DNA from: Bernardetia sp.
Lineage (GTDB): Bacteria; Bacteroidota; Bacteroidia; Cytophagales; Bernardetiaceae
NCBI GenBank assembly: GCA_020630575.1
Contig: JAHDBD010000006.1
Location: 1 to 64,000, forward strand
Length of the DNA stretch: 64,000 nt
Direction: 5' to 3'
Shown here: piece after piece, positions 33,768 through 42,658 of the stretch
How positions within the stretch are numbered: position 1 is the stretch's first letter
Layout of the letters: the number at the start of each line of letters is the position of its first letter
The notes under the pieces: generated by a model
Databases searched by the model: none
Told to the model about the DNA's origin: nothing
What the model saw: the letters and a program-made list of their open reading frames with translations, nothing else
Position numbers and translations under genes: made by a program

Positions 33768-34226
33768 ATGGAAATTGAAGATTCTAAACTTTCTTTCAAA
33801 AATAATATATTTACTTTTAAAGTTAAAGACTATACAACTATTATAGTTGGTCGATATTCGAAAGAGGGTGACTTTTATTATGTCCAACGTGGTGATAATA
33901 AAACATATAGATATGATTCCGAAAGAGTTCAAGTTATATCACAATTAACATTTACAGATGATACACATAAACATAAAAATGTAGATGAAAAACTATTTTC
34001 AATAACATTAAAAGGTGGTGAAAAAGTTCATGGTGTTCAAAAGGTTTTACATCATAGCCAAATAACTAAAGATATTATACTTTTTTATGAATTGAATGAT
34101 AATGGTAAAAAATTGAATATTTATCAAGAATATACTTCACACATGGATATGGAACAAGATTTATTAAACGCTAGAATAAGTCGTGGATATCTGAAACATC
34201 ATAATTTTGTTTTTAAATATAAATAA
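33768..34226 (+). CDS. Hypothetical protein, 152 aa
   Basis: Not recognised. Beta-rich with many His residues in the second half (THKHKNVDEK, VLHHSQIT). Located 5 nt after the nuclease-like gene. Confidence 0.7.
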   Translation: MEIEDSKLSFKNNIFTFKVKDYTTIIVGRYSKEGDFYYVQRGDNKTYRYDSERVQVISQLTFTDDTHKHKNVDEKLFSITLKGGEKVHGVQKVLHHSQITKDIILFYELNDNGKKLNIYQEYTSHMDMEQDLLNARISRGYLKHHNFVFKYK

Positions 34227-34293
34227 AACCAAAAAAAAAATTATTTTGTTTCATTAAATAATTTCAATATATTTGATGATAAATATTTAAATT

Positions 34294-34566
34294 ATGAGTA
34301 ACAGTAAAAGAATATATGATAATTATACATCGTTAAAGGCTTTAGAATTAGCTGATGAGAGTAAAGCAATTGAAGTTATATCAAATCCCGATTTGGATAG
34401 TGATGAGTTAAATGAATTATTGACAACTAGTATTTTAGGACGTATTATCAATAAAGATACGAATAAACCTTTAAAGTTAAGTAATAAGGTTATGTCTGCG
34501 GGATTTCATAATAGAATGTTGAAAGAAATGAAATCAAGAAATAAAAATAAAATTGACAATATTTAG
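34294..34566 (+). CDS. Hypothetical protein, 90 aa
   Basis: Not recognised. Acidic helical middle (SNPDLDSDELNELLTTSILG) and basic C-terminus. Its last codons form the left arm of the terminator. Confidence 0.7.
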   Translation: MSNSKRIYDNYTSLKALELADESKAIEVISNPDLDSDELNELLTTSILGRIINKDTNKPLKLSNKVMSAGFHNRMLKEMKSRNKNKIDNI

Positions 34567-34586
34567 GTATTGTCAATTTTATTTTT
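34543..34586 (+). terminator. Rho-independent terminator overlapping a stop codon
   Basis: 18-bp stem (34543-34560 with 34569-34586). The left arm is coding. The T run leads into the next promoter. Confidence 0.85.
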
Positions 34587-34594
34587 TAGATTTG
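34587..34594 (+). promoter_or_regulatory. Bacteroidota -7 box (TAGATTTG)
   Basis: TAnnTTTG match followed by CTTGTAATTAAA and ATG 34616. Confidence 0.65.
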
Positions 34595-34615
34595 CTTGTA
34601 ATTAAAAATTAAAAT

Positions 34616-35335
34616 ATGAAGACAATAGGTTTTTCAAATAAGTATTATACAATATGGGATGTAGTATCTGAAACGGTTTTTTATGAAAACAAATCATATA
34701 TCAATACTAAATACCACTTTATACAAAATTTATCTAAATCTAAAGATGAAGCTTTTAAGAAAGCTAAAGAACTATTCAATACAAATATTTTTGACCCACA
34801 TCTTAAAGGTAAATCTAGAACAGTTTTTTGTGAAAATATTCCAAAAAATACATATGATGATTGTATTATGAATATTGGAAAATTTAAAGGTGAAGAAATA
34901 TCTTCAATTTCTGATGCTAATTATTTAATTTATATGTATGAGAAAAGTCGTTTCAATGGTGTTAGGGAGAAAAATGTGCTTAAAAGAATTAAGGAACTCG
35001 ATAATAGTTATTTGACTTTTTGGGATATTGAGAAAAAACGAGTTTCAAGAAATAAAAAACTTATTGAAATGTCATCTAAAGACTTCATTGATGCGACTAT
35101 AGAAACAAACATCAATGAAAATTATGAATTGAGAATCAGTATTTCTGATGAATCAACTACTGTTAGTATTAGTTCAGAAATACCGTTAAAAGAAATGGAA
35201 TATAGAGGTAATTTCTATTATCTATTCTCTAAAAACGGTAAAGGGAAAAGATTAAAAAATAAAAATGTTAAAATAAAACTTATTGATGATGACCAAATCG
35301 AAGGTAATTTAATGATAAGTGAAATAAAAATTTAA
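34616..35335 (+). CDS. Hypothetical protein with DUF3820-like element, 239 aa
   Basis: The middle contains IGKFKGEEISSISDANYLIY (about 88-107). This resembles the 'fGKykG..i..i~~~YL.w' element of DUF3820-type proteins that often accompany exonucleases. The N-terminus (YYTIWDVVSET ... QNLSKSKDEAFKKA) is a pattern repeated in Bacteroidota phages. No enzymatic motif seen. Confidence 0.65.
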   Translation: MKTIGFSNKYYTIWDVVSETVFYENKSYINTKYHFIQNLSKSKDEAFKKAKELFNTNIFDPHLKGKSRTVFCENIPKNTYDDCIMNIGKFKGEEISSISDANYLIYMYEKSRFNGVREKNVLKRIKELDNSYLTFWDIEKKRVSRNKKLIEMSSKDFIDATIETNINENYELRISISDESTTVSISSEIPLKEMEYRGNFYYLFSKNGKGKRLKNKNVKIKLIDDDQIEGNLMISEIKI

Positions 35336-35339
35336 TAAT

Positions 35340-35735
35340 ATGAATTTAAATAATGTAACAAGTAGTCCAAGAGCCATGTTTCTTTTAAACAAAAGGCAAG
35401 AAATTGAAAATGAAATTTTAAAACTAGACCCTAATGCTCTTATAAAATATGAGTATGAGAAACTAGGTTTAGATGATGATGAAGATAAATCATATACAAC
35501 AAAAGATGTTATTAACTTTATCTTAAAAGAACGTAACAAGGTTAGAGCTATATGTGACTCACACACAGAGTGGTTTGAAACTAGGATTAAAACATTTCAC
35601 AAGTCGTTAAAAAATCGTTATGAAGAGGGTAAGGATGCATGTAGAAGAATTAGAAATTCAGTTGGTGGGCGTTCTGTATTGGATGTGGAAGTTTTAACAG
35701 ATGAGCAAATAATTAAAAAAGAATATAACTTATAA
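35340..35735 (+). CDS. Hypothetical protein, 131 aa
   Basis: Not recognised. Charged, mostly helical. Follows the previous gene by 4 nt. Confidence 0.7.
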   Translation: MNLNNVTSSPRAMFLLNKRQEIENEILKLDPNALIKYEYEKLGLDDDEDKSYTTKDVINFILKERNKVRAICDSHTEWFETRIKTFHKSLKNRYEEGKDACRRIRNSVGGRSVLDVEVLTDEQIIKKEYNL

Positions 35736-35775
35736 TTAGTAAGTTACTATTAATAAAAAACGAACAATAATTTAT

Positions 35776-36063
35776 ATGCAAAAGAAAAATATTAATAGTT
35801 TAGTGGAAGGTGATTATATTGCTTTTGGATTTGATTATAATGGTGGTGAACCGTCTACAATTATTGTAGATAAAATATCAAAAGTTTATGATGATTCAGT
35901 TTTAGTACATTTCTTGTATGGACATCATTCACTTGCTGAGGAAATTAAGAAAGATGAAATTATCGCAATAGGTAATTTAGAAAGTGGTGAAAGTGAACTA
36001 AATGGTTGGGGTGGTAGGTTTGATATACTTTTAGAAAAACATAAATTATTAAAAAACAAATAG
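35776..36063 (+). CDS. Hypothetical protein, 95 aa
   Basis: Not recognised. The opening LVEGDYIAFGFDYNGGEPST and beta-rich sequence suggest a small barrel-like domain (SH3 or similar). Confidence 0.7.
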   Translation: MQKKNINSLVEGDYIAFGFDYNGGEPSTIIVDKISKVYDDSVLVHFLYGHHSLAEEIKKDEIIAIGNLESGESELNGWGGRFDILLEKHKLLKNK

Positions 36064-36065
36064 AT

Positions 36066-36944
36066 ATGAACATAAATATAACACCAACAAATATTAGGTT
36101 TGGAGATAAATATATAACAAGATTTATTTCAGTTATCGATAATAAAGTTTATGCATATAATAGCTTTTATAATAGTGAGGAAGTAGTAATGTATGACGGT
36201 TTTGAGTTAGAAACACTTTTAAAATTCTCATTGACTAGAACAAAATATGGTCGTGAGGTAAAAAAAGTTGTTGAAAACCTTATGAAAACGTCATTTGTTG
36301 AAAATAATAATCATCACTTTTCTAAAAAAGGTGTTAACTATCCTTTAAGATTTGTTGAATCTTTAATGTTATTAAATCAAAAATCATATATTGATGTTAT
36401 TGCTGAAAATATAAAGGAATATAAAGGTAAACTTTTATCACATATTAATAATACAGTATCAAATAACTTTACTGAGTATTTAACCTTTTTTGGTATTTTG
36501 AATTTTTATAACCAAAATAAAAATAATGACGAGTTTGTAATAAAAGTAAATAACGAAATTAAAAGACGTATAGCATCTAATGATGATGAATCTAATATTT
36601 CGGATGATGTTTATAATTATACAGCCTTAAATTATTATTCGGAAATACCCGAATTAATAATTAAGGAAATAGTGAGAATTCATGGTCAAGAAAAATCTAT
36701 GAAATATTTTACAGCAACAGTAAATAGTTGGTGTCACTATATAGATGTTATTAATCCTATAATAAGTCCAAACTTTAGAAATAATGTTTATATGTTGTTT
36801 AGAAATAAAAAACGTCATGGTGACCATTATATAGAATTGCTTTCTTATATTGCAGAAGAATATGACTTAATAGAAGAAATGAGGATTGAAATAATTAGAG
36901 CATTCGATATTAAGGGTAAATTAGTTAAATTTTTAAAATTATAG
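36066..36944 (+). CDS. Hypothetical protein, 292 aa
   Basis: Not recognised despite its size. The N-terminus is beta-rich (about 1-55). The rest is helical, with no nucleotide-binding or metal motif. Two nt after the previous gene. Confidence 0.7.
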   Translation: MNINITPTNIRFGDKYITRFISVIDNKVYAYNSFYNSEEVVMYDGFELETLLKFSLTRTKYGREVKKVVENLMKTSFVENNNHHFSKKGVNYPLRFVESLMLLNQKSYIDVIAENIKEYKGKLLSHINNTVSNNFTEYLTFFGILNFYNQNKNNDEFVIKVNNEIKRRIASNDDESNISDDVYNYTALNYYSEIPELIIKEIVRIHGQEKSMKYFTATVNSWCHYIDVINPIISPNFRNNVYMLFRNKKRHGDHYIELLSYIAEEYDLIEEMRIEIIRAFDIKGKLVKFLKL

Positions 36945-36945
36945 T

Positions 36946-37539
36946 ATGGAAAATATTTTATTACACGATGTTAAAGTTTTTAGACCAAAAAATAATATCA
37001 CAATCAATCCAAATAACAATCTATCATTCTCATTTGATGGTGAAATCGTAAACTTAAAAGATTATGATGGTTTTATGATATTTAATGAAAAATTCCTAAT
37101 TTTAGGTAGATGTGCATTAGATTATGATGTTTTAATTTTAACAGACGAGATTCGAGATTTTTTCGCCACACATAAAGAAGTAGTTGGTAAATATATTGAA
37201 GAAAAAATGACCAAACAGATGATTTCATCTGCGGTTTATAGAGAAACATCATATTTGGGGTTTCCTGTAAAAACTGAATACTTTGTTTTTGCGAATAAAT
37301 ACACTAAACCATCTGTTTCAAGGAGGATATTAATACTTGTTGATGATGATTTAGCAAGTGAAGAATGTGTTTCGGAAACATTACAAAACTTAAATGTTAT
37401 AAAAAGATTTAAAGGCTTATCATTAAGAGAAGGTTTTATGAGTGTTAGTAGTCTAACTTATGGAAACTTTATAAAAAATATAAACAATGAAATCAACAAA
37501 AAAGTTGATGAAGTTGATGGTATAGTTTGGAATTTTTAG
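36946..37539 (+). CDS. Hypothetical protein, 197 aa
   Basis: Not recognised. Beta-rich N-terminal half and helical C-terminal half. It ends convergently with the minus-strand GIY-YIG gene, overlapping it by 4 nt. Confidence 0.7.
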   Translation: MENILLHDVKVFRPKNNITINPNNNLSFSFDGEIVNLKDYDGFMIFNEKFLILGRCALDYDVLILTDEIRDFFATHKEVVGKYIEEKMTKQMISSAVYRETSYLGFPVKTEYFVFANKYTKPSVSRRILILVDDDLASEECVSETLQNLNVIKRFKGLSLREGFMSVSSLTYGNFIKNINNEINKKVDEVDGIVWNF

Positions 37540-37853
37540 TAGAATGGATTTCCATTCAAACTTTCTATAATATTAACAGCATTAATACATTCGTCATAGA
37601 ATGTTAATGCTGTTTTTTCATCTAAATCAAACCATTCACCTCTTTTTCTTTCAGTATTAAATTTATTGTGGAGTATTTTCTCCACTTTTAAATAATGTTT
37701 TGTTTTAAAAGATGATACAATTACAATCTCAGAGCTATTACCTGTTTGTAATTGCTTTACACGAGATTCAACACTTTTCGTTGTAAAACCTATCTTAAAA
37801 GCGATTTCTTCATTTCTATATTCCTCTAATAAGTAAACAAATCCTTTTTTCAT
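37536..37853 (-). CDS. GIY-YIG/T5orf172-type nuclease-like protein
   Basis: 105 residues. FVYLLEEYRNEEIAFKIGFT, SVESRVKQLQTGN, a helix with H at KILHNKF and ERKRGEWFDL correspond to the T5orf172/MUG113 branch of the GIY-YIG family. YLL replaces the first GIY strand, KIGFT the second, R at SRVKQL and E at GEWF are the catalytic-type residues. It is the only minus-strand gene in a 47-kb plus-strand region, which suggests an independently acquired element such as a free-standing homing-type endonuclease. Confidence 0.8.
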   Translation of the reverse strand: MKKGFVYLLEEYRNEEIAFKIGFTTKSVESRVKQLQTGNSSEIVIVSSFKTKHYLKVEKILHNKFNTERKRGEWFDLDEKTALTFYDECINAVNIIESLNGNPFY

Positions 37854-37876
37854 TTCTATTATTAATTTTTTATTTA

Positions 37877-37884
37877 TATATTTG
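37877..37884 (+). promoter_or_regulatory. Bacteroidota -7 box (TATATTTG)
   Basis: Exact TAnnTTTG match upstream of the RNA ligase gene, with an A-rich leader to ATG 37932. Confidence 0.65.
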
Positions 37885-37931
37885 TCACATAATTATATAA
37901 CAATTAAAAATAAAAATTAAAACATTAAAGG

Positions 37932-38927
37932 ATGAAGAAAATTCTAGAAAAATATAAAAATAATGGGAAAATATTTTCATCAAAACATGAAACAAATGGT
38001 TTAGAGATTTGGAACTATTCTAAGACTACGCAATATGATAACCTTTGGGATGAAGTAACATTACAATGTAGAAGTCTAGTTACCGATAAGTTTGGTAAGG
38101 TTGTAGCTAGAGGGTTTCCGAAATTTTTTAATTGGGAAGAACCAAATTTCAAAGAACCGAGTGATAAGAGTGATGTCGAAATTTTTGAAAAATTAGATGG
38201 TTCTTTTATTATGTTATTTAATTATGATGGTGAATGGGTAGTCTGTAGTAAAGGTAGCTTTCATACAGACCAAGTTAAATGGGCTAAAGAAATTCTTAAA
38301 AATTATGATTTAAGAATTTTAGATGCTAGAGTTTCATATTGTTTTGAACTTATACATCCCGAAAATAGAATTGTTGTAGATTATGGTGACTCTAAAAAAC
38401 TTATACTTACAGGTATATTTGATAAAAATGGTCTAGAGTATCAAATGGATTCTTTAATACACCCATTCGAAATTGTTAAGATGTTTGATATGAAATTGGA
38501 TTTCAAAATAATATCTGAAATGAATATTTAAAATTCAGAGGGGTTTGTTGTTAGATTTAATAATGGTCAACGTTGTAAGATAAAGTTTGAAGATTACAAG
38601 AAAATTCATTTTATAAAATCCGAAACATCACCATTAACAATTTGGAGAGTGCTAAGAGATAGAGGGAATTTAAGAGAAATTATTAATAATGTTCCCGATG
38701 AAAATTATAAATGGGTAAAAGAAACTATTTTTAAACTAAAACATAATTACTTCAAAAGAAAGGTGGAACTTTTAAGTGAAATATGTAATACTTTAAATGA
38801 TGGTTATAAAGATGATGCGAATTTGTTTAAAGAATTGGGTAATCGAAAAATGAGTATTTTTAACGATGAACAGAAATTTGATAGACTCATTTGGAATGAC
38901 GTGAAACCAATTAAAAATATTTTGTAA
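37932..38927 (+). pseudogene. T4 Rnl1-like RNA ligase interrupted by an in-frame TAA
   Basis: The composite frame is 331 codons. Motif I is at EKLDGS (Lys87 would be adenylylated), motif III at SYCFELIHPENRIVV, motif IV at EGFVVRF and motif V at KIKFEDY, then a helical C-terminus. A single TAA (38529-38531, codon 200) separates motifs III and IV with no shift of frame. The upstream product alone would lack motifs IV and V and be inactive in nucleotidyl transfer. A suppressed stop, a recent nonsense mutation, or a sequencing error are the options. The enzyme family seals tRNAs cut by host anticodon nucleases, with Pnkp (41204) as partner. Confidence 0.85.
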
Positions 38928-38943
38928 TTAATCTTAATTTTTG

Positions 38944-38951
38944 TATATTTA
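38944..38951 (+). promoter_or_regulatory. Variant -7 box (TATATTTA)
   Basis: Same variant as at 28163, 15 nt before ATG 38967. Confidence 0.4.
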
Positions 38952-38966
38952 CTATTATTAAATAAA

Positions 38967-39104
38967 ATGATTAATAAAGTTTGCTTACTATTGGGATTAT
39001 ATTATATTAAAGAAAAAAGAGTTATTAACGACTGTGGTTTAGAGAGTGTTAAATATAGAAGATTTAATTTATTCACAGGTAAACCAATATCAAATAAAAT
39101 TTAA
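38967..39104 (+). CDS. Hypothetical protein, 45 aa
   Basis: Short ORF with its own leader (MINKVCLLLGLYYIKEKRVI). Basic with two Cys. Fills an otherwise empty gap between the ligase and 39107 and ends 2 nt before the next ATG. Confidence 0.6.
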   Translation: MINKVCLLLGLYYIKEKRVINDCGLESVKYRRFNLFTGKPISNKI

Positions 39105-39106
39105 TT

Positions 39107-39553
39107 ATGATTACAGATGAAGAAAAAATAATTTCATATTTACCTTTTAAGATTAATTGTGAGATACTAGACTATAAAACCGATTATGTAGGACAAAAAT
39201 ATGCACCTCTAAGTGGGTTTTATATGTTAGGTAATACTAAACATTTTAATTTTAGTACAGGGCGTTCAAATGCAGGTAAAACAATTAAAAACTTTAAACC
39301 TATTCTTCGTGACCTAAATGAATTTGGAAATTCTATAGAAAAAATTCATGAGTTTATAGGTTTTGGTAATTGGTGTGAAGCTTATGATGATTATTTTAAT
39401 ATTTGGTTTGAAGATATGAATAATATTCATAAGTTAGTTCTCCAAGCACCATATAAAATTTTTAGATATTTTTTAGCAAATCATTATGATGTGTATAATA
39501 TGATTTCAAATGGTGATGCTATTAATATTAAAACAATAGAGGATGAATATTAA
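39107..39553 (+). CDS. Hypothetical protein, 148 aa
   Basis: Not recognised. Aromatic-rich, many Asn/Tyr. Overlaps the nucleotidyltransferase gene by 11 nt, so they are translated together. Confidence 0.7.
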   Translation: MITDEEKIISYLPFKINCEILDYKTDYVGQKYAPLSGFYMLGNTKHFNFSTGRSNAGKTIKNFKPILRDLNEFGNSIEKIHEFIGFGNWCEAYDDYFNIWFEDMNNIHKLVLQAPYKIFRYFLANHYDVYNMISNGDAINIKTIEDEY

Positions 39554-40244
39554 GATAAGTAAAAAAGAGCACGATTATCTTTTAAATGATGTACCAAATA
39601 GACAATTTTTATTTGGTTCTAGACTTTTTGAAACACATACCGAAAAATCAGATTATGATTATTTGTGTATTTACGATTTTAGTAAATTATCAGATGTACC
39701 ATATAGTGTTATATCTGTTTATCCAAATATACACTCATTTCAATATGATGATAAAGAAAATAATAAGCAGTATATTTGGATGAGCGCAGAACAGTTTCAT
39801 TTTAACCTCAGAAGTGGCGATGGTACAATACTTTCTGATGTTATATTATTCAATAACTGTGATGAAAATGATTATAATATTGTCAGAACAACAAAAGTTA
39901 TTAGAGCATATTGTGGTGTAGCTAAAAGGGATATGAAATTACACGCTAAAGACCCTAAGAAGCGTTTTCACGCACGAAAAAGTATTTATATAGCTAACTG
40001 TTTAATGGATGGTGAAATGCCTTTAAAAAGCACTATACAGTCTTTTATGATTGATGATGTTGGTGTTAAAGATATTTGTAAAAGTATAGATGATTCTAGA
40101 AGTAGAATTAATAAGATTTCTGATGATAATCTATTACCGACATATCATATAAATTTAACAAAGAATGTGGGCGATTTAACAATTGGTGAAAGTTTAGTTT
40201 ATAAACTAGTTAAAAGTAATAATATAAAAGAATTTAAATACTAA
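39543..40244 (+). CDS. Nucleotidyltransferase-fold protein (polymerase beta-like, RlaP-type)
   Basis: 233 residues. FLFGSRLFETHTEKSDYDYL shows the G25-S26...D37-Y-D39 signature of minimal nucleotidyltransferases. The spacing and the flanking 'GSRLFGT.~~~SDyDy' resemble proteins encoded with RNA ligases in bacterial repair loci. It lies between the Rnl1-like ligase and polynucleotide kinase, so a role in RNA end repair such as adding nucleotides is plausible but not shown. Ends TAATG with the next gene. Confidence 0.75.
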   Translation: MNIKISKKEHDYLLNDVPNRQFLFGSRLFETHTEKSDYDYLCIYDFSKLSDVPYSVISVYPNIHSFQYDDKENNKQYIWMSAEQFHFNLRSGDGTILSDVILFNNCDENDYNIVRTTKVIRAYCGVAKRDMKLHAKDPKKRFHARKSIYIANCLMDGEMPLKSTIQSFMIDDVGVKDICKSIDDSRSRINKISDDNLLPTYHINLTKNVGDLTIGESLVYKLVKSNNIKEFKY

Positions 40245-40579
40245 TGGAAACACATTTATTTGCAAAAAAGATATACGAATCTCAATATTTGAGTATTAAA
40301 GAATACTTGAAAGGCAAAATATCTAATCATAAAATGACAATAATTTCATTAAAATCAGTAATTAGTTTTGTTAATAATATTAAATATACTGATTTAAAAT
40401 ATTATGATGAGGTTTTGAAGATTTTGGAAACAGAGGTTATGGTTGGTATAACTAATGATAGCTTTTCTAAGTTTAGTCCTCAAAGGTATCTAGATTTAAA
40501 ACCTATATTTACACCATTGGGTGAACCAAACTCTGATTTACAACACTTCGAACATATTTATAAAGATGATGAAAAATAA
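40244..40579 (+). CDS. Hypothetical protein, 111 aa
   Basis: Not recognised. Mainly helical, Lys-rich. Coupled by TAATG to the nucleotidyltransferase gene. Confidence 0.7.
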   Translation: METHLFAKKIYESQYLSIKEYLKGKISNHKMTIISLKSVISFVNNIKYTDLKYYDEVLKILETEVMVGITNDSFSKFSPQRYLDLKPIFTPLGEPNSDLQHFEHIYKDDEK

Positions 40580-41177
40580 TACTATTAAAAAGGAAAAAGT
40601 TTTAAATTTAATAAAGTTTAATAATAAATTTAAACATTTAAACTCTTACTTAGATGAACAAGGAAAAATACAAGTTGGGTTTAAACATCCATACTATAAA
40701 GTTTTATTTGATGAAAAACGAATATATAGGTCTACGGATTTGAAAAGTTGGGAAGTTAAAACACAAGACTTTTCAACATTTGAAAATGTTGAAAAGTCTT
40801 ATTTGAATTTCAAATCGGATATGTTAAAAGTTGATTATCATGGTATATCTAAAATAAAATTAATATGTGATGTATTAAACATTAGAGCACTAATGGATTG
40901 TATAAATATCAACATTATACTTAATATGTTTGAGTTTTTTAACAAAAAAGAAATTTCAAGTAATGATGTATCTAACATTGACTTGTCTAAAATTTCTTTA
41001 GAGCAATTAAATTCAATAGGATGTGTTGACTATTTGAGAAAACATGAGGTAATTCAATTAATGTATAGTGAAATAGAATATATAAACACTATTTTAAAGT
41101 TTTTTCCGAAAAACTCATTTGATATTATTAAAGATAATTTATCAAAATCTATAGATATGGATATATTAAAAAAATGA
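40566..41177 (+). CDS. Hypothetical protein, 203 aa
   Basis: Not recognised. I chose ATG 40566 (followed by ATG 40569) at the end of the previous gene. The longer ORF start (40521) would overlap that gene more deeply. The sequence is Lys/Asn/Ile-rich, probably helical in its second half. Confidence 0.65.
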   Translation: MMKNNTIKKEKVLNLIKFNNKFKHLNSYLDEQGKIQVGFKHPYYKVLFDEKRIYRSTDLKSWEVKTQDFSTFENVEKSYLNFKSDMLKVDYHGISKIKLICDVLNIRALMDCININIILNMFEFFNKKEISSNDVSNIDLSKISLEQLNSIGCVDYLRKHEVIQLMYSEIEYINTILKFFPKNSFDIIKDNLSKSIDMDILKK

Positions 41178-41203
41178 ATATTTATAAAAATTAAATTAAA
41201 ATT

Positions 41204-42226
41204 ATGAAAATTTCATCAAAAACTATTGCAAGTGAATTACTACCATTAATGCCCATGGAAAGTTCTAAGTATTCGAGATTAATAACATCATATGAACATA
41301 TAGGTAATAATGATGCTAGGATTATAGTAATTAGTGGTATTAGTGGTTCGGGAAAATCTTCATATTCTAGAGAGCTTATAAACAGAATTGATAATTCTGT
41401 TATTATTTCTAGAGACTCGATAAGGAAGTTATTGTATGGCTTAAATGATACAAATATAGACCTTTTTTATAATGAAAATAAAGGTGATGAAAGTGTATAT
41501 TCTAGAATGAAAGAAGTAAACACATATAGAGATACACTTATTAATGATTCATTAAGAAGGGGTAAAACTATAATCTTAGATGATACTAACTTAGAATATA
41601 ATGACTTTGAAAATCTTAAATATTGGAATGTTGATGTTAAGATTATATTAATACATCGACATATAGATTCATGTATTAAAGATGATAATAAAAGATTATC
41701 ACCCGTTGGTATAGATAAAGTTAAAAGACAATTTGATAAATTTAAACATGTTGTTTCAAAGTTAAAAAAAGAACCTATAGATTTTACGCCGAAGGTATTA
41801 ACATATGATTATTCTAAAAGTGATATCTATATTTTTGATATTGATGGAACTATTGCTGAAAAAGGAAGACGTAACCCATATGATATGGATAGTGTAGATG
41901 AAGATACTTATATAAAATCTGTCATGGATGTTATGAAATCTATGATGAAAAATAATAATGTTTTAGTATGTACAGGTAGGAATAATAAATCAAAGGTTAA
42001 AACTTTAGAATGGTTTTCATCATATGGTGTTGATATCCCAAATGATAAAATTTTCTTTAGAGGTGATAAAGACCAAAGGGCTGATTGGAAAGTTAAATCT
42101 GAAATGTGGGATGAGATATCTAAAAGATATAACATTGTTGGTATGTTTGATGATAGATTACAAGTTGTTAGACATGCTAGAAATTTAGGTTATAAAGTTT
42201 TTAATGTAGAATATAATAATTTTTAG
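41204..42226 (+). CDS. pseT: Polynucleotide 5'-kinase/3'-phosphatase (T4 Pnkp-like)
   Basis: 340 residues with the T4 Pnkp order: N-terminal kinase with Walker A GISGSGKSS (about 45-53), a lid helix with ISRDSIRKLLYG and IILDDTNLEY, then a HAD-type phosphatase with FDIDGTIAE (motif I, about 210-220), VCTGRNNKSK (motif II) and MFDDRLQVVRHAR (motif IV). It heals broken RNA ends so that ligase can seal them. The partner ligase in T4 is Rnl1, which here is interrupted by TAA. A 5' tRNA repair role is inferred from family and neighbours. Confidence 0.9.
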   Translation: MKISSKTIASELLPLMPMESSKYSRLITSYEHIGNNDARIIVISGISGSGKSSYSRELINRIDNSVIISRDSIRKLLYGLNDTNIDLFYNENKGDESVYSRMKEVNTYRDTLINDSLRRGKTIILDDTNLEYNDFENLKYWNVDVKIILIHRHIDSCIKDDNKRLSPVGIDKVKRQFDKFKHVVSKLKKEPIDFTPKVLTYDYSKSDIYIFDIDGTIAEKGRRNPYDMDSVDEDTYIKSVMDVMKSMMKNNNVLVCTGRNNKSKVKTLEWFSSYGVDIPNDKIFFRGDKDQRADWKVKSEMWDEISKRYNIVGMFDDRLQVVRHARNLGYKVFNVEYNNF

Positions 42227-42227
42227 A

Positions 42228-42587
42228 ATGAAAATACGAATGATTTCATCTGTGAGCTTATATAATAAAAATGTGAGCACAAACGTAAGTTCCGACAATG
42301 ATAAAAAAGAAATTCTTTCATATAGGTTGAACAATATAACTAATAAACTAATATCTAGGATTACAAAAAATATCGAAAAGTTTGATTTAAAACATAATTC
42401 GGGAAATGGTATTGTTGTTAATTTTAATATAAAGTCAACTAAAAATATAAACTTATTAGAAGTTAATATTGAATGTGAAAATTCTTTAAATATTCTAGGT
42501 ATAAAAAAATACCTTGTCGACTCTATTACACAAAGGTGGTATGATAATAATTATAATATTTTAATTAATAGTTTAGTTGAGATTTAA
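42228..42587 (+). CDS. Hypothetical protein, 119 aa
   Basis: Not recognised. Mixed alpha/beta with a Lys-rich middle. Starts one base after the Pnkp stop codon. Confidence 0.7.
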   Translation: MKIRMISSVSLYNKNVSTNVSSDNDKKEILSYRLNNITNKLISRITKNIEKFDLKHNSGNGIVVNFNIKSTKNINLLEVNIECENSLNILGIKKYLVDSITQRWYDNNYNILINSLVEI

Positions 42588-42628
42588 AATAAAAATGAGA
42601 TTTTATAGGAAGTCTCATTTTTATTTTT
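42586..42628 (+). terminator. Rho-independent terminator
   Basis: 15-bp perfect stem (42586-42600 with 42613-42627) followed by T run and the next promoter. Confidence 0.9.
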
Positions 42629-42636
42629 TAGATTTG
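42629..42636 (+). promoter_or_regulatory. Bacteroidota -7 box (TAGATTTG)
   Basis: TAnnTTTG match followed by TATATAATTAAA ahead of ATG 42660. Confidence 0.65.
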
Positions 42637-42658
42637 TATATAATTAAAAATAATTCTT

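Noticed and set aside
37932..38927. Two independent genes instead of one interrupted RNA ligase
   Set aside because: Motifs IV and V follow the TAA in the same frame before the next ATG (38649), so the second ORF on its own would lack them.
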